Positions 17,311 to 25,204 of a DNA stretch of 64,000 nucleotides are shown piece by piece. How positions within the stretch are numbered: position 1 is the first letter of the stretch; the number at the start of each line of letters is the position of its first letter. A program made the translations under genes and the position numbers. A model generated the notes under the pieces. The model did not search any database. It saw only the letters and a list, made by a program, of their open reading frames with translations, and was not told where the DNA came from. The stretch covers positions 474,138-538,137 of the forward strand of contig NZ_SZVS01000002.1 in the NCBI RefSeq assembly GCF_007670255.1, read 5' to 3'. This DNA comes from Paenarthrobacter nicotinovorans. GTDB lineage: Bacteria; Actinomycetota; Actinomycetes; Actinomycetales; Micrococcaceae.

Positions 17311-17949
17311 CTTCCGGCGCCTGACACTCCGCAGAACAAGCCAGCCCACGAACACGGCCAGCGCTGCGTACACGGCGTAGTTGAGGAACCGGGAATACTG
17401 TTCGATCAGGTGGTACTGCGTGCCGAGCAAGGAGCCCAGGCCGATCAGTAAGGCATTCCACAGGCCGGCACCGGCGATAGTGAAAATGGAGAACGTCAGG
17501 AGGTTCATCCGTTCGGCACCCGCGGGCAGGGAGATGAGACTTCTTACGCCAGGCAGGAGCCTGCCAAAGAAGATGGCGGATTTGCCGTGGCGTTCAAACC
17601 ACGCGGACGCTTTTTCGAAGTCCTCCCTGTCCACCAGGGGCAGTTTCGAGAGCAAAGTAATCGCCCTTTCCAAGCCCACCTTGTAGCCCAGCCAGTACAG
17701 GAACAAGGCACCCGCGTAAGCGCCAAGTGTGCTGGTGACGAAGACCAAAACGATGCTCATGCTGCCTTGCTGGGCCAGAAAGCCTGCGAGGGGGAGTATC
17801 ACCTCGCTGGGGATCGGCGGAAAGACGGTCTCAAGGAACGTCATCAGGCCGACGCCCCACTCACCCAAGGCGTCAATCACTTGAGCTGCGATGCCCACTA
17901 TTCCGGTCAAGTTTTCGATCGAACCTGGGGCTCGCAGTACGCTGATCAA
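17293..17949 (-). CDS. DedA family membrane protein
   Basis: A 218-residue protein with the DedA signatures FLETVFPPIPSEVILPLAGFLA near the N-terminus, then GAYAGALFLYWLGYKVG, and FGRLLPGVRSLISLPAGAERM. DedA proteins are lipid carrier and scramblase-like membrane proteins. The charged residues in the E-x-x-F-P-P-I-P-S-E loop and the R-x-x-P-G-x-R motif are present. Start choice is uncertain: TTG at 17949 is the longest, and a GTG at 17898 would also fit the family. The last 18 bases overlap the MFS gene on the other strand. Confidence 0.9.
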   Translation of the reverse strand: MISVLRAPGSIENLTGIVGIAAQVIDALGEWGVGLMTFLETVFPPIPSEVILPLAGFLAQQGSMSIVLVFVTSTLGAYAGALFLYWLGYKVGLERAITLLSKLPLVDREDFEKASAWFERHGKSAIFFGRLLPGVRSLISLPAGAERMNLLTFSIFTIAGAGLWNALLIGLGSLLGTQYHLIEQYSRFLNYAVYAALAVFVGWLVLRSVRRRKSAECR

Positions 17950-18036
17950 CCCGTCGCCCTTTCATCGTCTCCGCCATGGTCAACGCTATTGCCATCTGCG
18001 CCATCGGGCAAAGCGGAGCCACACACGGAGCCTGGC

Positions 18037-18288
18037 CGCGAGGAGGCCAAGGACGCAGGGGTGTGGGTGTTCGGCGGGGGCTTCGATGAAAGCGTCCCGC
18101 CGGTAATGGTCGACGGCGGTGGTGCGGTTCGGGAGGAAACGTACCCCCGGACATCGCAGCTTGAAGGTGGCTACTCCATCCTGGAGCTGCCATCTCATGA
18201 CGCGGCGCTGGAATGGGCTGCGAAGATGGCAGCGGCTTGCCGCTGCGCCCAGGAAGTCAGGGCGTTCCAGTACGATCCCGCCAGTTGA
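18037..18288 (+). pseudogene. 5'-truncated YCII-domain protein remnant
   Basis: In frame from about 18037, the translation (REEAKDAGVWVFGGGFDES, then GGYSILELPSHDAALEWAAK, MAAACRCAQEVRAFQYDPAS) is the C-terminal two thirds of a YCII-related protein. The N-terminal part of about 40 residues, including the usual opening strand, is missing. The sequence upstream is the dedA promoter side, and no in-frame ATG or GTG with a ribosome-binding site exists before GTG 18061. It is probably a remnant left by a deletion. Confidence 0.6.
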
Positions 18289-18315
18289 TGTCCATTGTCT
18301 TGGCAATGCACCAGC

Positions 18316-18346
18316 TATATCGTTAGGTATATCGTTCAGTATCGTT
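18316..18346. promoter_or_regulatory. tandem TATCGTT repeats, likely PadR operator
   Basis: TATATCGTT occurs at 18316-18324 and 18328-18336, and GTATCGTT at 18339-18346. The spacing is 12 then 10 bases. The last copy runs into CGCGAT to form an imperfect dyad. The array ends 23 bases before the padR-like start, as expected for an autoregulatory site. Confidence 0.5.
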
Positions 18347-18369
18347 CGCGATGTCATGAGGTGGGCTCA

Positions 18370-18903
18370 ATGCACAATTCAAGCGGCTTTATGGGAAACA
18401 ATTTCGACGGAATGTGGCAGGCCGTGGAGGAGTTCCGGTCGAGATTCGAGAAGCGCTCCGGAGGGCGGGCCGGCCGGGGTGAGCTAAGGACCGCAATTCT
18501 GGCCCTGCTCGCCGAACGGCCGATGCATGGCTATCAGATCATTCGGGAAATCGAAGAGCGCAGCGGTGGCAACTGGAAACCAAGTGCAGGTTCGGTCTAC
18601 CCCACACTTCAGCTCCTCTCGGACGAGGGTTTTGTCACTTCGGAGGAATCCAGCGGACGCAAGATCTATTCCTTGACTGAAGCAGGCCGGGAGGACGTGG
18701 CCGGTTCCGGGACGTCCGCACCCTGGAGTTCAGAGGGTGCCTCCTCGGGCCCGGGTTTTGCCGCACTGCCCAAAGCCGGGATGGAACTTGCCCAGGCTGC
18801 AGCACAAGTGGGCCGGACAGGGACACCGCAACAGGTTCGGGAAGCGGTGACGGTGCTGGAAGAAGCACGCCGCCGGCTGTACTCGATCCTCGCTCAGGAC
18901 TGA
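18370..18903 (+). CDS. PadR family transcriptional regulator
   Basis: A 177-residue protein. The PadR winged helix occupies residues about 38-115: ELRTAILALLAERPMHGYQIIREIEERSG, then WKPSAGSVYPTLQLLSDEGFV and GRKIYSLTEAGRE. A glycine/phenylalanine-rich N-terminus precedes it, and the helical C-terminal dimerisation part is short. Such regulators often respond to drugs or phenolics. The upstream TATCGTT array suggests autoregulation. The ABC1 kinase-like gene begins 3 bases after the stop, so they form an operon. Confidence 0.85.
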   Translation: MHNSSGFMGNNFDGMWQAVEEFRSRFEKRSGGRAGRGELRTAILALLAERPMHGYQIIREIEERSGGNWKPSAGSVYPTLQLLSDEGFVTSEESSGRKIYSLTEAGREDVAGSGTSAPWSSEGASSGPGFAALPKAGMELAQAAAQVGRTGTPQQVREAVTVLEEARRRLYSILAQD

Positions 18904-18906
18904 GGG

Positions 18907-20619
18907 GTGGCGTCGGGTCGACGTGATCAAGCAGGAGATGTGGCGGGCGGAGTGAGCGCCAGTGCCCGCTACCGCCGTATCCTGCGTTTCGCCGCCTGGC
19001 ACCTCGCGGTGACGTGGTGGTTCGAGCTTTTCCTGCCTCGGTTGGGCCTGCGCCGGCTGACTGAACGCAATCGTGCCCGGAGAATGACGCGCTTCGCCCA
19101 ACGCTTCCACCAACTCGCGGTGGAGCTTGGCGGCCTCATGATCAAGGTGGGCCAGTTCATGTCCTCGCGACTGGATGTCCTGCCTCCGGAAATCACGGCG
19201 GAACTGGAGGGGCTCCAGGACGAGGTGCCACCGGTGCCGTTTCCGGCCATTCGCCAGCTTGCCGAGGCTGAACTGGGGGCACCTCTGGAATCGGTGTTCG
19301 CCTCGATCGAGGAGACGCCCATCGCAGCCGCGTCCCTCGGGCAGGCCCACCGTGCCAAACTCCTTCCCGGCAACGCCGAGGATACCGGGCTGAGCAGTGT
19401 GGTTTTCAAGGTCCAGCGGCCCGGCATACAGGGCATCGTTGACATTGATCTCGCCGCCCTGCGCAAAGTGGGAGGGTGGCTGAGCCGGATCCGCATCGTC
19501 TCTGACCGCGCCGACGTCCCGGCGCTGATCAAGGAGTTTGCCCACACCAGCCTGGAGGAAATCGACTACCTGAATGAGGCGGCCAACTCCGAACGTTTTG
19601 GCGCGGACTTCGCCCATGATGCCAGGGTGACTGTGCCCGCAGTGGTGTGGGAGCGGACCACGCGCCGGGTGCTCACCCTCGAGGACGTCACTGCCATCAA
19701 GATTACCGACGCCGAGGCGCTCCGCTTGGCTGGCATCGATCCCTCGGACGTGGCACCCGTATTTGCATCGGTGATGTTTGACCAACTCTTCACGAATGGC
19801 TTCTTCCACGCTGATCCCCATCCGGGCAACATTTTCGTGACCCCCAACGGTGGCGACGCGGAGCATCCTTGGAAATTGACGTTCATTGATTTCGGCATGA
19901 TGGGCGAGGTTCCCACGAAAACGCGTGCCGGGCTTCGCAAGCTCCTGATCGCCGCCGCCTCCCGGGACGGCAAAGGGCTGGTGGCTGCGATCAGTGACAT
20001 CGGAGTGCTGATGCCCTCGGCTGACACAGGGGAGCTCGAACGCGCCATGACGCAGCTGTTTGCCCGCTTTGGCGGCATGGGCTTCGCGGAACTTCGCGAT
20101 GTGGACCCGCGGGAGTTTCGCGATTTCGGGGCCGAATTCGGAAGCGTCATCCGCTCTCTTCCGTTCCAACTGCCGGAGAACTTCCTGCTGATCATCCGCG
20201 CGATGTCCCTGACGTCGGGTGTTTGCAGTTCCTTGGACGCGCGCTTCAACCTGTGGGATTCGGTGGAGCCTTACGCCGCCCAACTGTTGCGCGATGAACG
20301 CGGCAATCTGCTCAATGACATCGCCTCGCAGACACTCGACGCCGCGACGCTGGCCTTCCGCCTGCCCAAAAGGCTGGACGGGCTGGTGGCGCGGTTGGAG
20401 GAGGGCTCGCTGCAGGTCTCCAACCGGCGGTTGGAGCGCCAGGTGGCGCGGCTGATCCGGTTGGCACGGGCTGGCGTTGCCGCCTTGATGTTCGGTGGCT
20501 TGTTGATTGCAGGAGCAGTGGTCCGGGGAGGGGACGTGGCGCTGGGCAATGTGCTGATGGTTTCCTCGGTGGTCCCCCTGCTTGTCGCCACGGTGACGGG
20601 GCGCCGACACAACCGCTGA
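18907..20619 (+). CDS. ABC1/UbiB family atypical kinase
   Basis: A 570-residue protein of the AarF/UbiB/ABC1 family. The KxGQ motif appears as LMIKVGQFMSSR (about residue 80), then the alanine-rich loop IAAASLGQAHRA, the VKVQRPG-type Lys in VFKVQRPGI, the catalytic loop HADPHPGNI and the metal site IDFGMMG. The C-terminus has two hydrophobic helices (about 520-560), so it is a membrane-anchored kinase-like ATPase. Related proteins support isoprenoid quinone or lipid metabolism. The GTG at 18907 lies just after padR, and a GTG near 18949 is an alternative. Confidence 0.85.
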   Translation: MASGRRDQAGDVAGGVSASARYRRILRFAAWHLAVTWWFELFLPRLGLRRLTERNRARRMTRFAQRFHQLAVELGGLMIKVGQFMSSRLDVLPPEITAELEGLQDEVPPVPFPAIRQLAEAELGAPLESVFASIEETPIAAASLGQAHRAKLLPGNAEDTGLSSVVFKVQRPGIQGIVDIDLAALRKVGGWLSRIRIVSDRADVPALIKEFAHTSLEEIDYLNEAANSERFGADFAHDARVTVPAVVWERTTRRVLTLEDVTAIKITDAEALRLAGIDPSDVAPVFASVMFDQLFTNGFFHADPHPGNIFVTPNGGDAEHPWKLTFIDFGMMGEVPTKTRAGLRKLLIAAASRDGKGLVAAISDIGVLMPSADTGELERAMTQLFARFGGMGFAELRDVDPREFRDFGAEFGSVIRSLPFQLPENFLLIIRAMSLTSGVCSSLDARFNLWDSVEPYAAQLLRDERGNLLNDIASQTLDAATLAFRLPKRLDGLVARLEEGSLQVSNRRLERQVARLIRLARAGVAALMFGGLLIAGAVVRGGDVALGNVLMVSSVVPLLVATVTGRRHNR

Positions 20620-20646
20620 CGAAACAACAGCTGACCTGCCGCGCCG

Positions 20647-20652
20647 TAGACT
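20647..20652 (+). promoter_or_regulatory. -10 box of the stress-protein/fluoride-channel operon
   Basis: TAGACT is followed by 6 bases and the GTG at 20659. This indicates a leaderless transcript for the operon that also carries both FluC genes. Confidence 0.6.
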
Positions 20653-20658
20653 TGCCCT

Positions 20659-21183
20659 GTGACTGAGACTCCTGCCCGCCGTCGTGAGTTCTCCGATGGC
20701 ATGAACGGACCTGTCCTGGTGGGCGTCATGCCTGGACAACATCCTGTGGTGGTGGAGCAGGCGGCCCGCGTAGCCCTCAGCGCGAACCTTCCCCTGGTGT
20801 TCGGCTACGTCGATGTCACCGTGTATCCGGTGGACGGTACCACCGGCGGTCCTGCGGCTCCGATTGATCCTGACGGTATGGAAGATGATGCTCCCGACGC
20901 CGTTGGCGCGTTGAAAGAAACCATCGCCGGACAACTGTCTGGAACAGGCATCAAGTGGTCAATCATTCCACTGGCGGGAGAACCGGCGAAGGCCCTTGCC
21001 CGAGAGGCGGAGGACCTCGGAGCATCCATGATCGTGGTGGGCACGCGCGAGCACAGCCTGACGGCGACACTCAAGGACTTGACGGCCGGTTCCGTAGCCC
21101 GCCATTTGCTGCACCGACAAAACCGCCCCGTGCTGGTGATACCCGTGAACCCGCGGGTCCCGGAGGACCATGACGACGACTAA
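20659..21183 (+). CDS. universal stress protein (UspA) family
   Basis: A 174-residue single-domain Usp. It opens with GPVLVGVMPGQHPVVVEQAA, and the ATP-binding loop near the C-terminus reads GASMIVVGTREHSLTATLKDLTAGSVARHLLHR followed by PVLVIP. The G-x-x-G-x(9)-G-S pattern of ATP-binding Usps is only partly kept, as G-T-R-E and AGSV. It overlaps the first FluC gene by 14 bases, so it is co-expressed with the fluoride exporters. Confidence 0.85.
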   Translation: MTETPARRREFSDGMNGPVLVGVMPGQHPVVVEQAARVALSANLPLVFGYVDVTVYPVDGTTGGPAAPIDPDGMEDDAPDAVGALKETIAGQLSGTGIKWSIIPLAGEPAKALAREAEDLGASMIVVGTREHSLTATLKDLTAGSVARHLLHRQNRPVLVIPVNPRVPEDHDDD

Positions 21184-21613
21184 GTCCAAACGTCCTGTCC
21201 ACCTGCACTGGGGATTCATGGGGATCGTTGCCGCCGGAGGGGTGGTGGGGGCACTCACGCGCTATGGCCTGGGACTGGTGATTCCCGCGCCCGGATCCTG
21301 GCCCCTTCCCACTTTGGTCATCAACCTGTCCGGGGCTTTGGCCCTTGGCGCCCTTCTTGAGGGACTCGCCCGCAGAGGGCCCGACGTCGGAAGTCGCCGG
21401 GTCGTTCGGCTGGCCTTGGGTACGGGGTTCCTGGGCGCCTACACCACCTACAGCACACTCGCAGTGGACGCGGTCCACTTGCTGGGCGCCGGCGCCGTCC
21501 CTGCCGCTGCTGGTTACTTGGCCGCCAGTCTCCTGGGTGGGGCCGCAGCCACGACCACCGGAATCTGGCTCGGCGCCTGGCATCACCGGCTGAGAACAGG
21601 AACCGGAGCGTGA
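21170..21613 (+). CDS. fluoride channel FluC/CrcB, first subunit
   Basis: A 147-residue, four-helix fluoride channel protein. The conserved Asn lies in TLVINLSGALALGALL (helix 2), and the pore motif in helix 3 reads GFLGAYTTYSTLAVDAV. Typical FluC proteins have TTFSTF with two pore-lining Phe, and here they are Tyr and Leu. FluC proteins form dual-topology dimers that let F- leave the cell. Tandem genes in Gram-positives form heterodimers, and this partner looks like the diverged one. It overlaps the second FluC gene by 4 bases. Confidence 0.9.
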   Translation: MTTTKSKRPVHLHWGFMGIVAAGGVVGALTRYGLGLVIPAPGSWPLPTLVINLSGALALGALLEGLARRGPDVGSRRVVRLALGTGFLGAYTTYSTLAVDAVHLLGAGAVPAAAGYLAASLLGGAAATTTGIWLGAWHHRLRTGTGA

Positions 21614-21981
21614 CGGTCCTTCTTCTTGGCCTGGCCGGGGGAGTGGGCGCCGCTGCCAGGTTCCTGGTGGACGGCCTCATTCGTGCAAAGGTGAAGACTG
21701 CCCTCCCGTGGGCCACCATTGTTATCAACGTTTCGGGCTCACTGGTACTCGGTTTCCTGGCGGGGCTGATGATGCGCGGTGAAGCACCCGAGTCCTTGTA
21801 CTTGGTCTTGGGCACCGGCTTCCTGGGCGGCTACACCACCTTCAGCACGGCCAGCCTGGAAACGATCCGCCTGGTTCAAAGTGGCAGGACCGGACTTGCC
21901 CTTCTCAACGGTTTAGGTTCAATGGTCGCCAGTGTCGTGGCCGCGGCGGCAGGTGTGGGCGTCAGCTTCCTCCTGCCGTAG
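21610..21981 (+). CDS. fluoride channel FluC/CrcB, second subunit
   Basis: A 123-residue four-helix FluC subunit. The helix 2 Asn is in TIVINVSGSLVLGFL and the helix 3 motif is GFLGGYTTFSTASLETI, keeping the first pore Phe but with Ala at the second. It is more canonical than its upstream partner. The GTG start overlaps the stop of the first subunit, which ensures paired translation for a heterodimer. I see no fluoride riboswitch upstream of the operon. Confidence 0.9.
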   Translation: MTVLLLGLAGGVGAAARFLVDGLIRAKVKTALPWATIVINVSGSLVLGFLAGLMMRGEAPESLYLVLGTGFLGGYTTFSTASLETIRLVQSGRTGLALLNGLGSMVASVVAAAAGVGVSFLLP

Positions 21982-22023
21982 ACCGGGCTGAATTTCACCC
22001 AGCGGGGCGAAGTTGCGCGGTTG

Positions 22024-22029
22024 TAGGAT
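22024..22029 (+). promoter_or_regulatory. -10 box of ferritin, leaderless start
   Basis: TAGGAT, then 6 bases, then the ATG at 22036. There is no Shine-Dalgarno sequence. Confidence 0.65.
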
Positions 22030-22035
22030 CGAGCC

Positions 22036-22566
22036 ATGGCTAACAAGACCTTCAATGAACTGTTGTCCGCCCAGGTTGCCAACGAGTTTGCAGCCTCCCA
22101 GCAGTACATCGCCGTGGCGGTGTACTTTGACGGTGAAGACCTGCCGCAGCTTGCCCGGCACTTCTACCGCCAATCCCTGGAGGAACGCAACCACGCCATG
22201 ATGATGGTCCAGTACATGCTGGACCGTAATGTCCACGTTGAAATTCCGGGCATTGCCCCTGTGCGCAACAACTTCAGCAACGCCAAGGAACCCATCGCCC
22301 TGGCCCTGGAGCAGGAAAAGGAAGTTACCCGGAACATCGAGGAAATGTTCCGTGCTGCCCGTGCCGAAGGCGATGCCTTGGGCGAGCAGTTCATGCTGTG
22401 GTTCCTGAAGGAGCAGGTCGAAGAAGTGGCATCGATGACCACGTTGCTCAACATCACCGAGCGTGCCGAGAACCTCTTCGACATTGAAAACTACGTGGCC
22501 CGCGAAGCCGTGGGCGACGGCGGCCACGACGCCGGTGCACCCTCTGCTGCCGGCGGAGCCTTATAG
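22036..22566 (+). CDS. ferritin
   Basis: A 176-residue bacterial ferritin that oxidises Fe(II) and stores it in a 24-mer shell. The first helix has LSAQVANEFAASQQYIA (ferroxidase Glu17), and the second has the EERNHAMMM motif that gives the Glu and His ligands of the di-iron site. Helix C has EQEKEVTRNI, and helix D has FLKEQVEEV. A short glycine/alanine-rich tail ends the protein. It is a single gene with a leaderless promoter and a hairpin after it. Confidence 0.92.
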   Translation: MANKTFNELLSAQVANEFAASQQYIAVAVYFDGEDLPQLARHFYRQSLEERNHAMMMVQYMLDRNVHVEIPGIAPVRNNFSNAKEPIALALEQEKEVTRNIEEMFRAARAEGDALGEQFMLWFLKEQVEEVASMTTLLNITERAENLFDIENYVAREAVGDGGHDAGAPSAAGGAL

Positions 22567-22593
22567 GAGAACCTGACTACACGCGGTCCTGAT

Positions 22594-22620
22594 GCCGCCG
22601 GAGGCTCAGCTTCCGGCGGC
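22594..22620. terminator. terminator between ferritin and the zapE-like gene
   Basis: GCCGCCGGA (22594-22602) pairs with TCCGGCGGC (22612-22620), 9 bp with a 9-base loop, followed on the plus strand by CTCTTCACG. It overlaps the 3' end of the convergent zapE-like gene. Confidence 0.6.
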
Positions 22621-23757
22621 CTCTTCACGTGCCCCGTCATCCTCGGGCTGGGAACGGCCGAGCAAGGACAAACGGCTGGCGATACGGGCGAGGTCCACGG
22701 GCAGGCCGTTGCCCCCGGCTTCGATGTCCCAGTCCAGGGGCCCGCGGCCTATGAGGAACAGAGTGATGTCCTGATCGTGCAGGACATCCACCACGTTGCT
22801 GAAGCGTTGCCAGGCGGGAGCGGATGATGACGCTGCCTCCGCCGGTGAGGGGACGTCGTCGATCACCCAGGTGGTGAATGTTTCAGCCAGGACCAGATAG
22901 TCGGACGTGGAGGTCAGCCCGCCACACAACTCCTCGAATCCCACCCAAAGGACATCGGGATCGGAGTTCTTGACGACGATCGCCTGGGTGGTGGGCGTGA
23001 GCACCCGGCTTTGCGAGGCCGGCGGGGTGAACAGGCCGAGCTTTCCCAGCTGGCGGGGCGTCCCAGGTTCGATGATCTGCCCCGCCCGGAAGGAATCGAA
23101 GCCACTGGGACCGTTTGACCCGTTTGCGGGAAAGCGCCGGAAGTCTGACGAACCATCAATCTTCACAACGTCCATCATCTCCTTGATGGCCGCAATGGTG
23201 GGCAGGAAATGGTCGTGCCAGAGCGGGTTGGGCAGGAGATCATCCGGTGCGTAGTTCGAGGTGACCGCCAAAGGGATGCGGCGCTCCGCTGCGGTGCGGA
23301 GGAGACGGGCAATGAACATGCCGTCACCAACGTCGTGGACATGGAACTCGTCAAAGCAGAGCACATCAATGCCATCGAGCAACGCGTCCACCGAATGCTG
23401 GATTGCCGTTGCGCTGCCCGCACTGGACCCACGGGTTCCCGTGTGGAGCTTGCGGAAGAAGTCGTGGAAGTGGACCCGCCGTTTTCGCGCGTCCAAGTGG
23501 GCGAAGAAACTGTCCATCAACCACGTTTTGCCACGTCCCACCGGGCCGTGGAGGTAAAGGCTTCGTGGCACTTTCCGGGAGAGAGTACGACGCCGGACAG
23601 TCACCTCCGCGCCCAAGGCCGCCAGCCGTTCGGCTGCTTGCCGCTGGCTTTCTTCGAGCGCAAAGCCCGAACGTCCGGCGTCGAGGGCTATCCCTTCCAG
23701 CAGCCTCTTGGCGGTGTCCCTCGCAGCGCGCGGAGCCGGCCTCACAAGGGGCGTCAC
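22606..23757 (-). CDS. zapE: ZapE/AFG1-like AAA ATPase
   Basis: A 383-residue ATPase of the ZapE/AFG1 family, linked to cell division in Proteobacteria. Walker A is LHGPVGRGKTWLMD, Walker B is VLCFDEFHVHDVGD, and the arginine region is SNYAPDDLLPNPLWHDHFLP. The GTG at 23757 is used because it overlaps the corA stop codon as GTGA, which indicates coupling, and the family motif begins soon after. The longer open frame upstream would run into corA. A Gly/Ser-rich stretch near residues 190-205 is variable in the family. Confidence 0.85.
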   Translation of the reverse strand: MTPLVRPAPRAARDTAKRLLEGIALDAGRSGFALEESQRQAAERLAALGAEVTVRRRTLSRKVPRSLYLHGPVGRGKTWLMDSFFAHLDARKRRVHFHDFFRKLHTGTRGSSAGSATAIQHSVDALLDGIDVLCFDEFHVHDVGDGMFIARLLRTAAERRIPLAVTSNYAPDDLLPNPLWHDHFLPTIAAIKEMMDVVKIDGSSDFRRFPANGSNGPSGFDSFRAGQIIEPGTPRQLGKLGLFTPPASQSRVLTPTTQAIVVKNSDPDVLWVGFEELCGGLTSTSDYLVLAETFTTWVIDDVPSPAEAASSSAPAWQRFSNVVDVLHDQDITLFLIGRGPLDWDIEAGGNGLPVDLARIASRLSLLGRSQPEDDGAREEAAGS

Positions 23758-24749
23758 AGCCACCCTTTGCGTTTGAAGATGAGGTACATGAGCATTGCCG
23801 CACCCACCATGAGGCCAATGGCCATGGGGTAGCCGAAGGTCCAGTGAAGCTCGGGCATGTAGTCGAAGTTCATCCCGTAGACGCCGGCCACGAACGATGG
23901 AGCGAAGAGGATGGCAGCCCATGACGAGATCTTCTTGACCTGCTCGTTTTGGGCGGCGCTGGCCTCGTTTTGCCGGTTGGCGGTCAGAGTGCCATCCAGG
24001 GTCAAGGCGTTCTGGAGCAGGTCCCGGAAGGAGTTCACCCGTGAAATGACCCGTTGCACGTGGTCCTCGACATCGCGGAGGGAGCGCTGCAGTTCGATGT
24101 CCACGCCGTACTTCTCAAAGCCCTTCTCCAGCAAGGACATGATGTCCGGGAGGGGCTGGATGGCGCGCTGGAACTGGATGACTTCGCGGGCGAGTTCGTA
24201 GATCCTTCGGGACACGGCGCTGTCGCCGCTGAAGAGCTGGTCTTCGATCTCGTCGATGTCATTTTCCAGGCCCGCAACCACCGGTGCGTAGTCATCCACT
24301 ACCTGGTCCAGGAGGGCGTAGAGGACCGCCTCGGGGCCGTGGCACAACAGGTCCGGCCGGGCTTCCAACCTGTGGCGGACCCGGGCCACCCCGCCGGTTT
24401 CGGCGTGGCGGATGGTCACCACGAAGTTGGAGCCGGTGAAGATGTGCAGCTCGCCGAACTCCACGGATTCGGTCTCGTCCAGGTACCTCGCAGGTCGCAG
24501 GACCGTGAACAAACTGCTGTCATAGCGTTCAATCTTCGGCCGCTGATGGGCAGAAACGGCATCCTCCACAGCAAGCCTGTGCAGGCCGAACTCCCGGGCT
24601 ACCGCAGCCATCTCTTGCTGGGTGGGGCGATAGAGGCCGATCCAGGCCATGCCACCGTGTTGGGCCAAGGTCTCGAAGGTTTGCTCGAGGCTGCGCGGGG
24701 TGGCTGTGCGGACGCCGTCCACATAAACGGCGTTGTCGATAATGGTCAC
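23754..24749 (-). CDS. corA: CorA family magnesium/cobalt transporter
   Basis: A 331-residue CorA channel. A long cytoplasmic domain leads into two C-terminal helices with the signature YGMNFDYMPELHW between them, and the basic end KRKGWL. The pentameric channel carries Mg2+ or Co2+. The GTG at 24749 is chosen since TIIDNAVYVDGVRTATPRSL matches the family start. The stop overlaps the ZapE start by four bases. The DUF1761 gene ends 11 bases upstream, so the three are probably one operon. Confidence 0.9.
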   Translation of the reverse strand: MTIIDNAVYVDGVRTATPRSLEQTFETLAQHGGMAWIGLYRPTQQEMAAVAREFGLHRLAVEDAVSAHQRPKIERYDSSLFTVLRPARYLDETESVEFGELHIFTGSNFVVTIRHAETGGVARVRHRLEARPDLLCHGPEAVLYALLDQVVDDYAPVVAGLENDIDEIEDQLFSGDSAVSRRIYELAREVIQFQRAIQPLPDIMSLLEKGFEKYGVDIELQRSLRDVEDHVQRVISRVNSFRDLLQNALTLDGTLTANRQNEASAAQNEQVKKISSWAAILFAPSFVAGVYGMNFDYMPELHWTFGYPMAIGLMVGAAMLMYLIFKRKGWL

Positions 24750-24759
24750 AACGTGAACG

Positions 24760-25185
24760 CTACTGCATGGCTCCGATGATGACGCCCGCAACAGTCATTG
24801 CCACGATGTCGTGGCCGGAATCGATCACCGTCACGGACGACGGACGGCCTGCGAAGCCGTTGTGGATCACATGGCCCCCGGCGCGGAAGACCACGGCGAG
24901 AATGAGGGCAAAGAAGCCGCCCGCCCAGAAGGTGTTCAGGTCCAGTGCGCTGATGAGGACGGCAAGGAGGATGCTGGTCACGGCGGCTGCGAGCATCATG
25001 GGCACCCAGATTCCCGCGCCGCCTTCGATGTTCTTGAGATCGTCCTCGGTTTTGCCGATCGCCTCCATCCACCGGCGTCCAAGAACGGCCGGCATGTACC
25101 AGATGAAGCCGATCACCATGCTTGAAATGAAGGCCAGGAGAACGGCGAGCCAGTTGATCTGGGAAATGTGTGAAAGCCAATCCAT
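24760..25185 (-). CDS. DUF1761 family membrane protein
   Basis: A 141-residue protein with four membrane helices: INWLAVLLAFISSMVIGFIW, then MMLAAAVTSILLAVLISALD, AGGFFALILAVVFRAGGHV, and HDIVAMTVAGVIIGAM. The WYMPAVLGRRWMEAIGKTEDDL loop after helix 1 is the DUF1761 signature. Function is unknown. It lies just before corA on the same strand, and its leaderless promoter sits directly upstream. Confidence 0.85.
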   Translation of the reverse strand: MDWLSHISQINWLAVLLAFISSMVIGFIWYMPAVLGRRWMEAIGKTEDDLKNIEGGAGIWVPMMLAAAVTSILLAVLISALDLNTFWAGGFFALILAVVFRAGGHVIHNGFAGRPSSVTVIDSGHDIVAMTVAGVIIGAMQ

Positions 25186-25192
25186 GCCTACG

Positions 25193-25198
25193 ATCCTA
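25193..25198 (-). promoter_or_regulatory. -10 box of the DUF1761-corA-zapE unit
   Basis: On the minus strand TAGGAT is followed by 7 bases and the ATG at 25185. Confidence 0.55.
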
Positions 25199-25204
25199 GT
25201 TTCC

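Noticed and set aside
20620..20658. Fluoride riboswitch ahead of the Usp-FluC operon
   Set aside because: Only 39 bases separate the genes and the promoter gives a leaderless transcript, so there is no room for one.
18730..20934. A 734-codon open frame antisense to the ABC1 kinase gene
   Set aside because: The sense strand encodes a full ABC1 kinase with all motifs, so this is a mirror frame.
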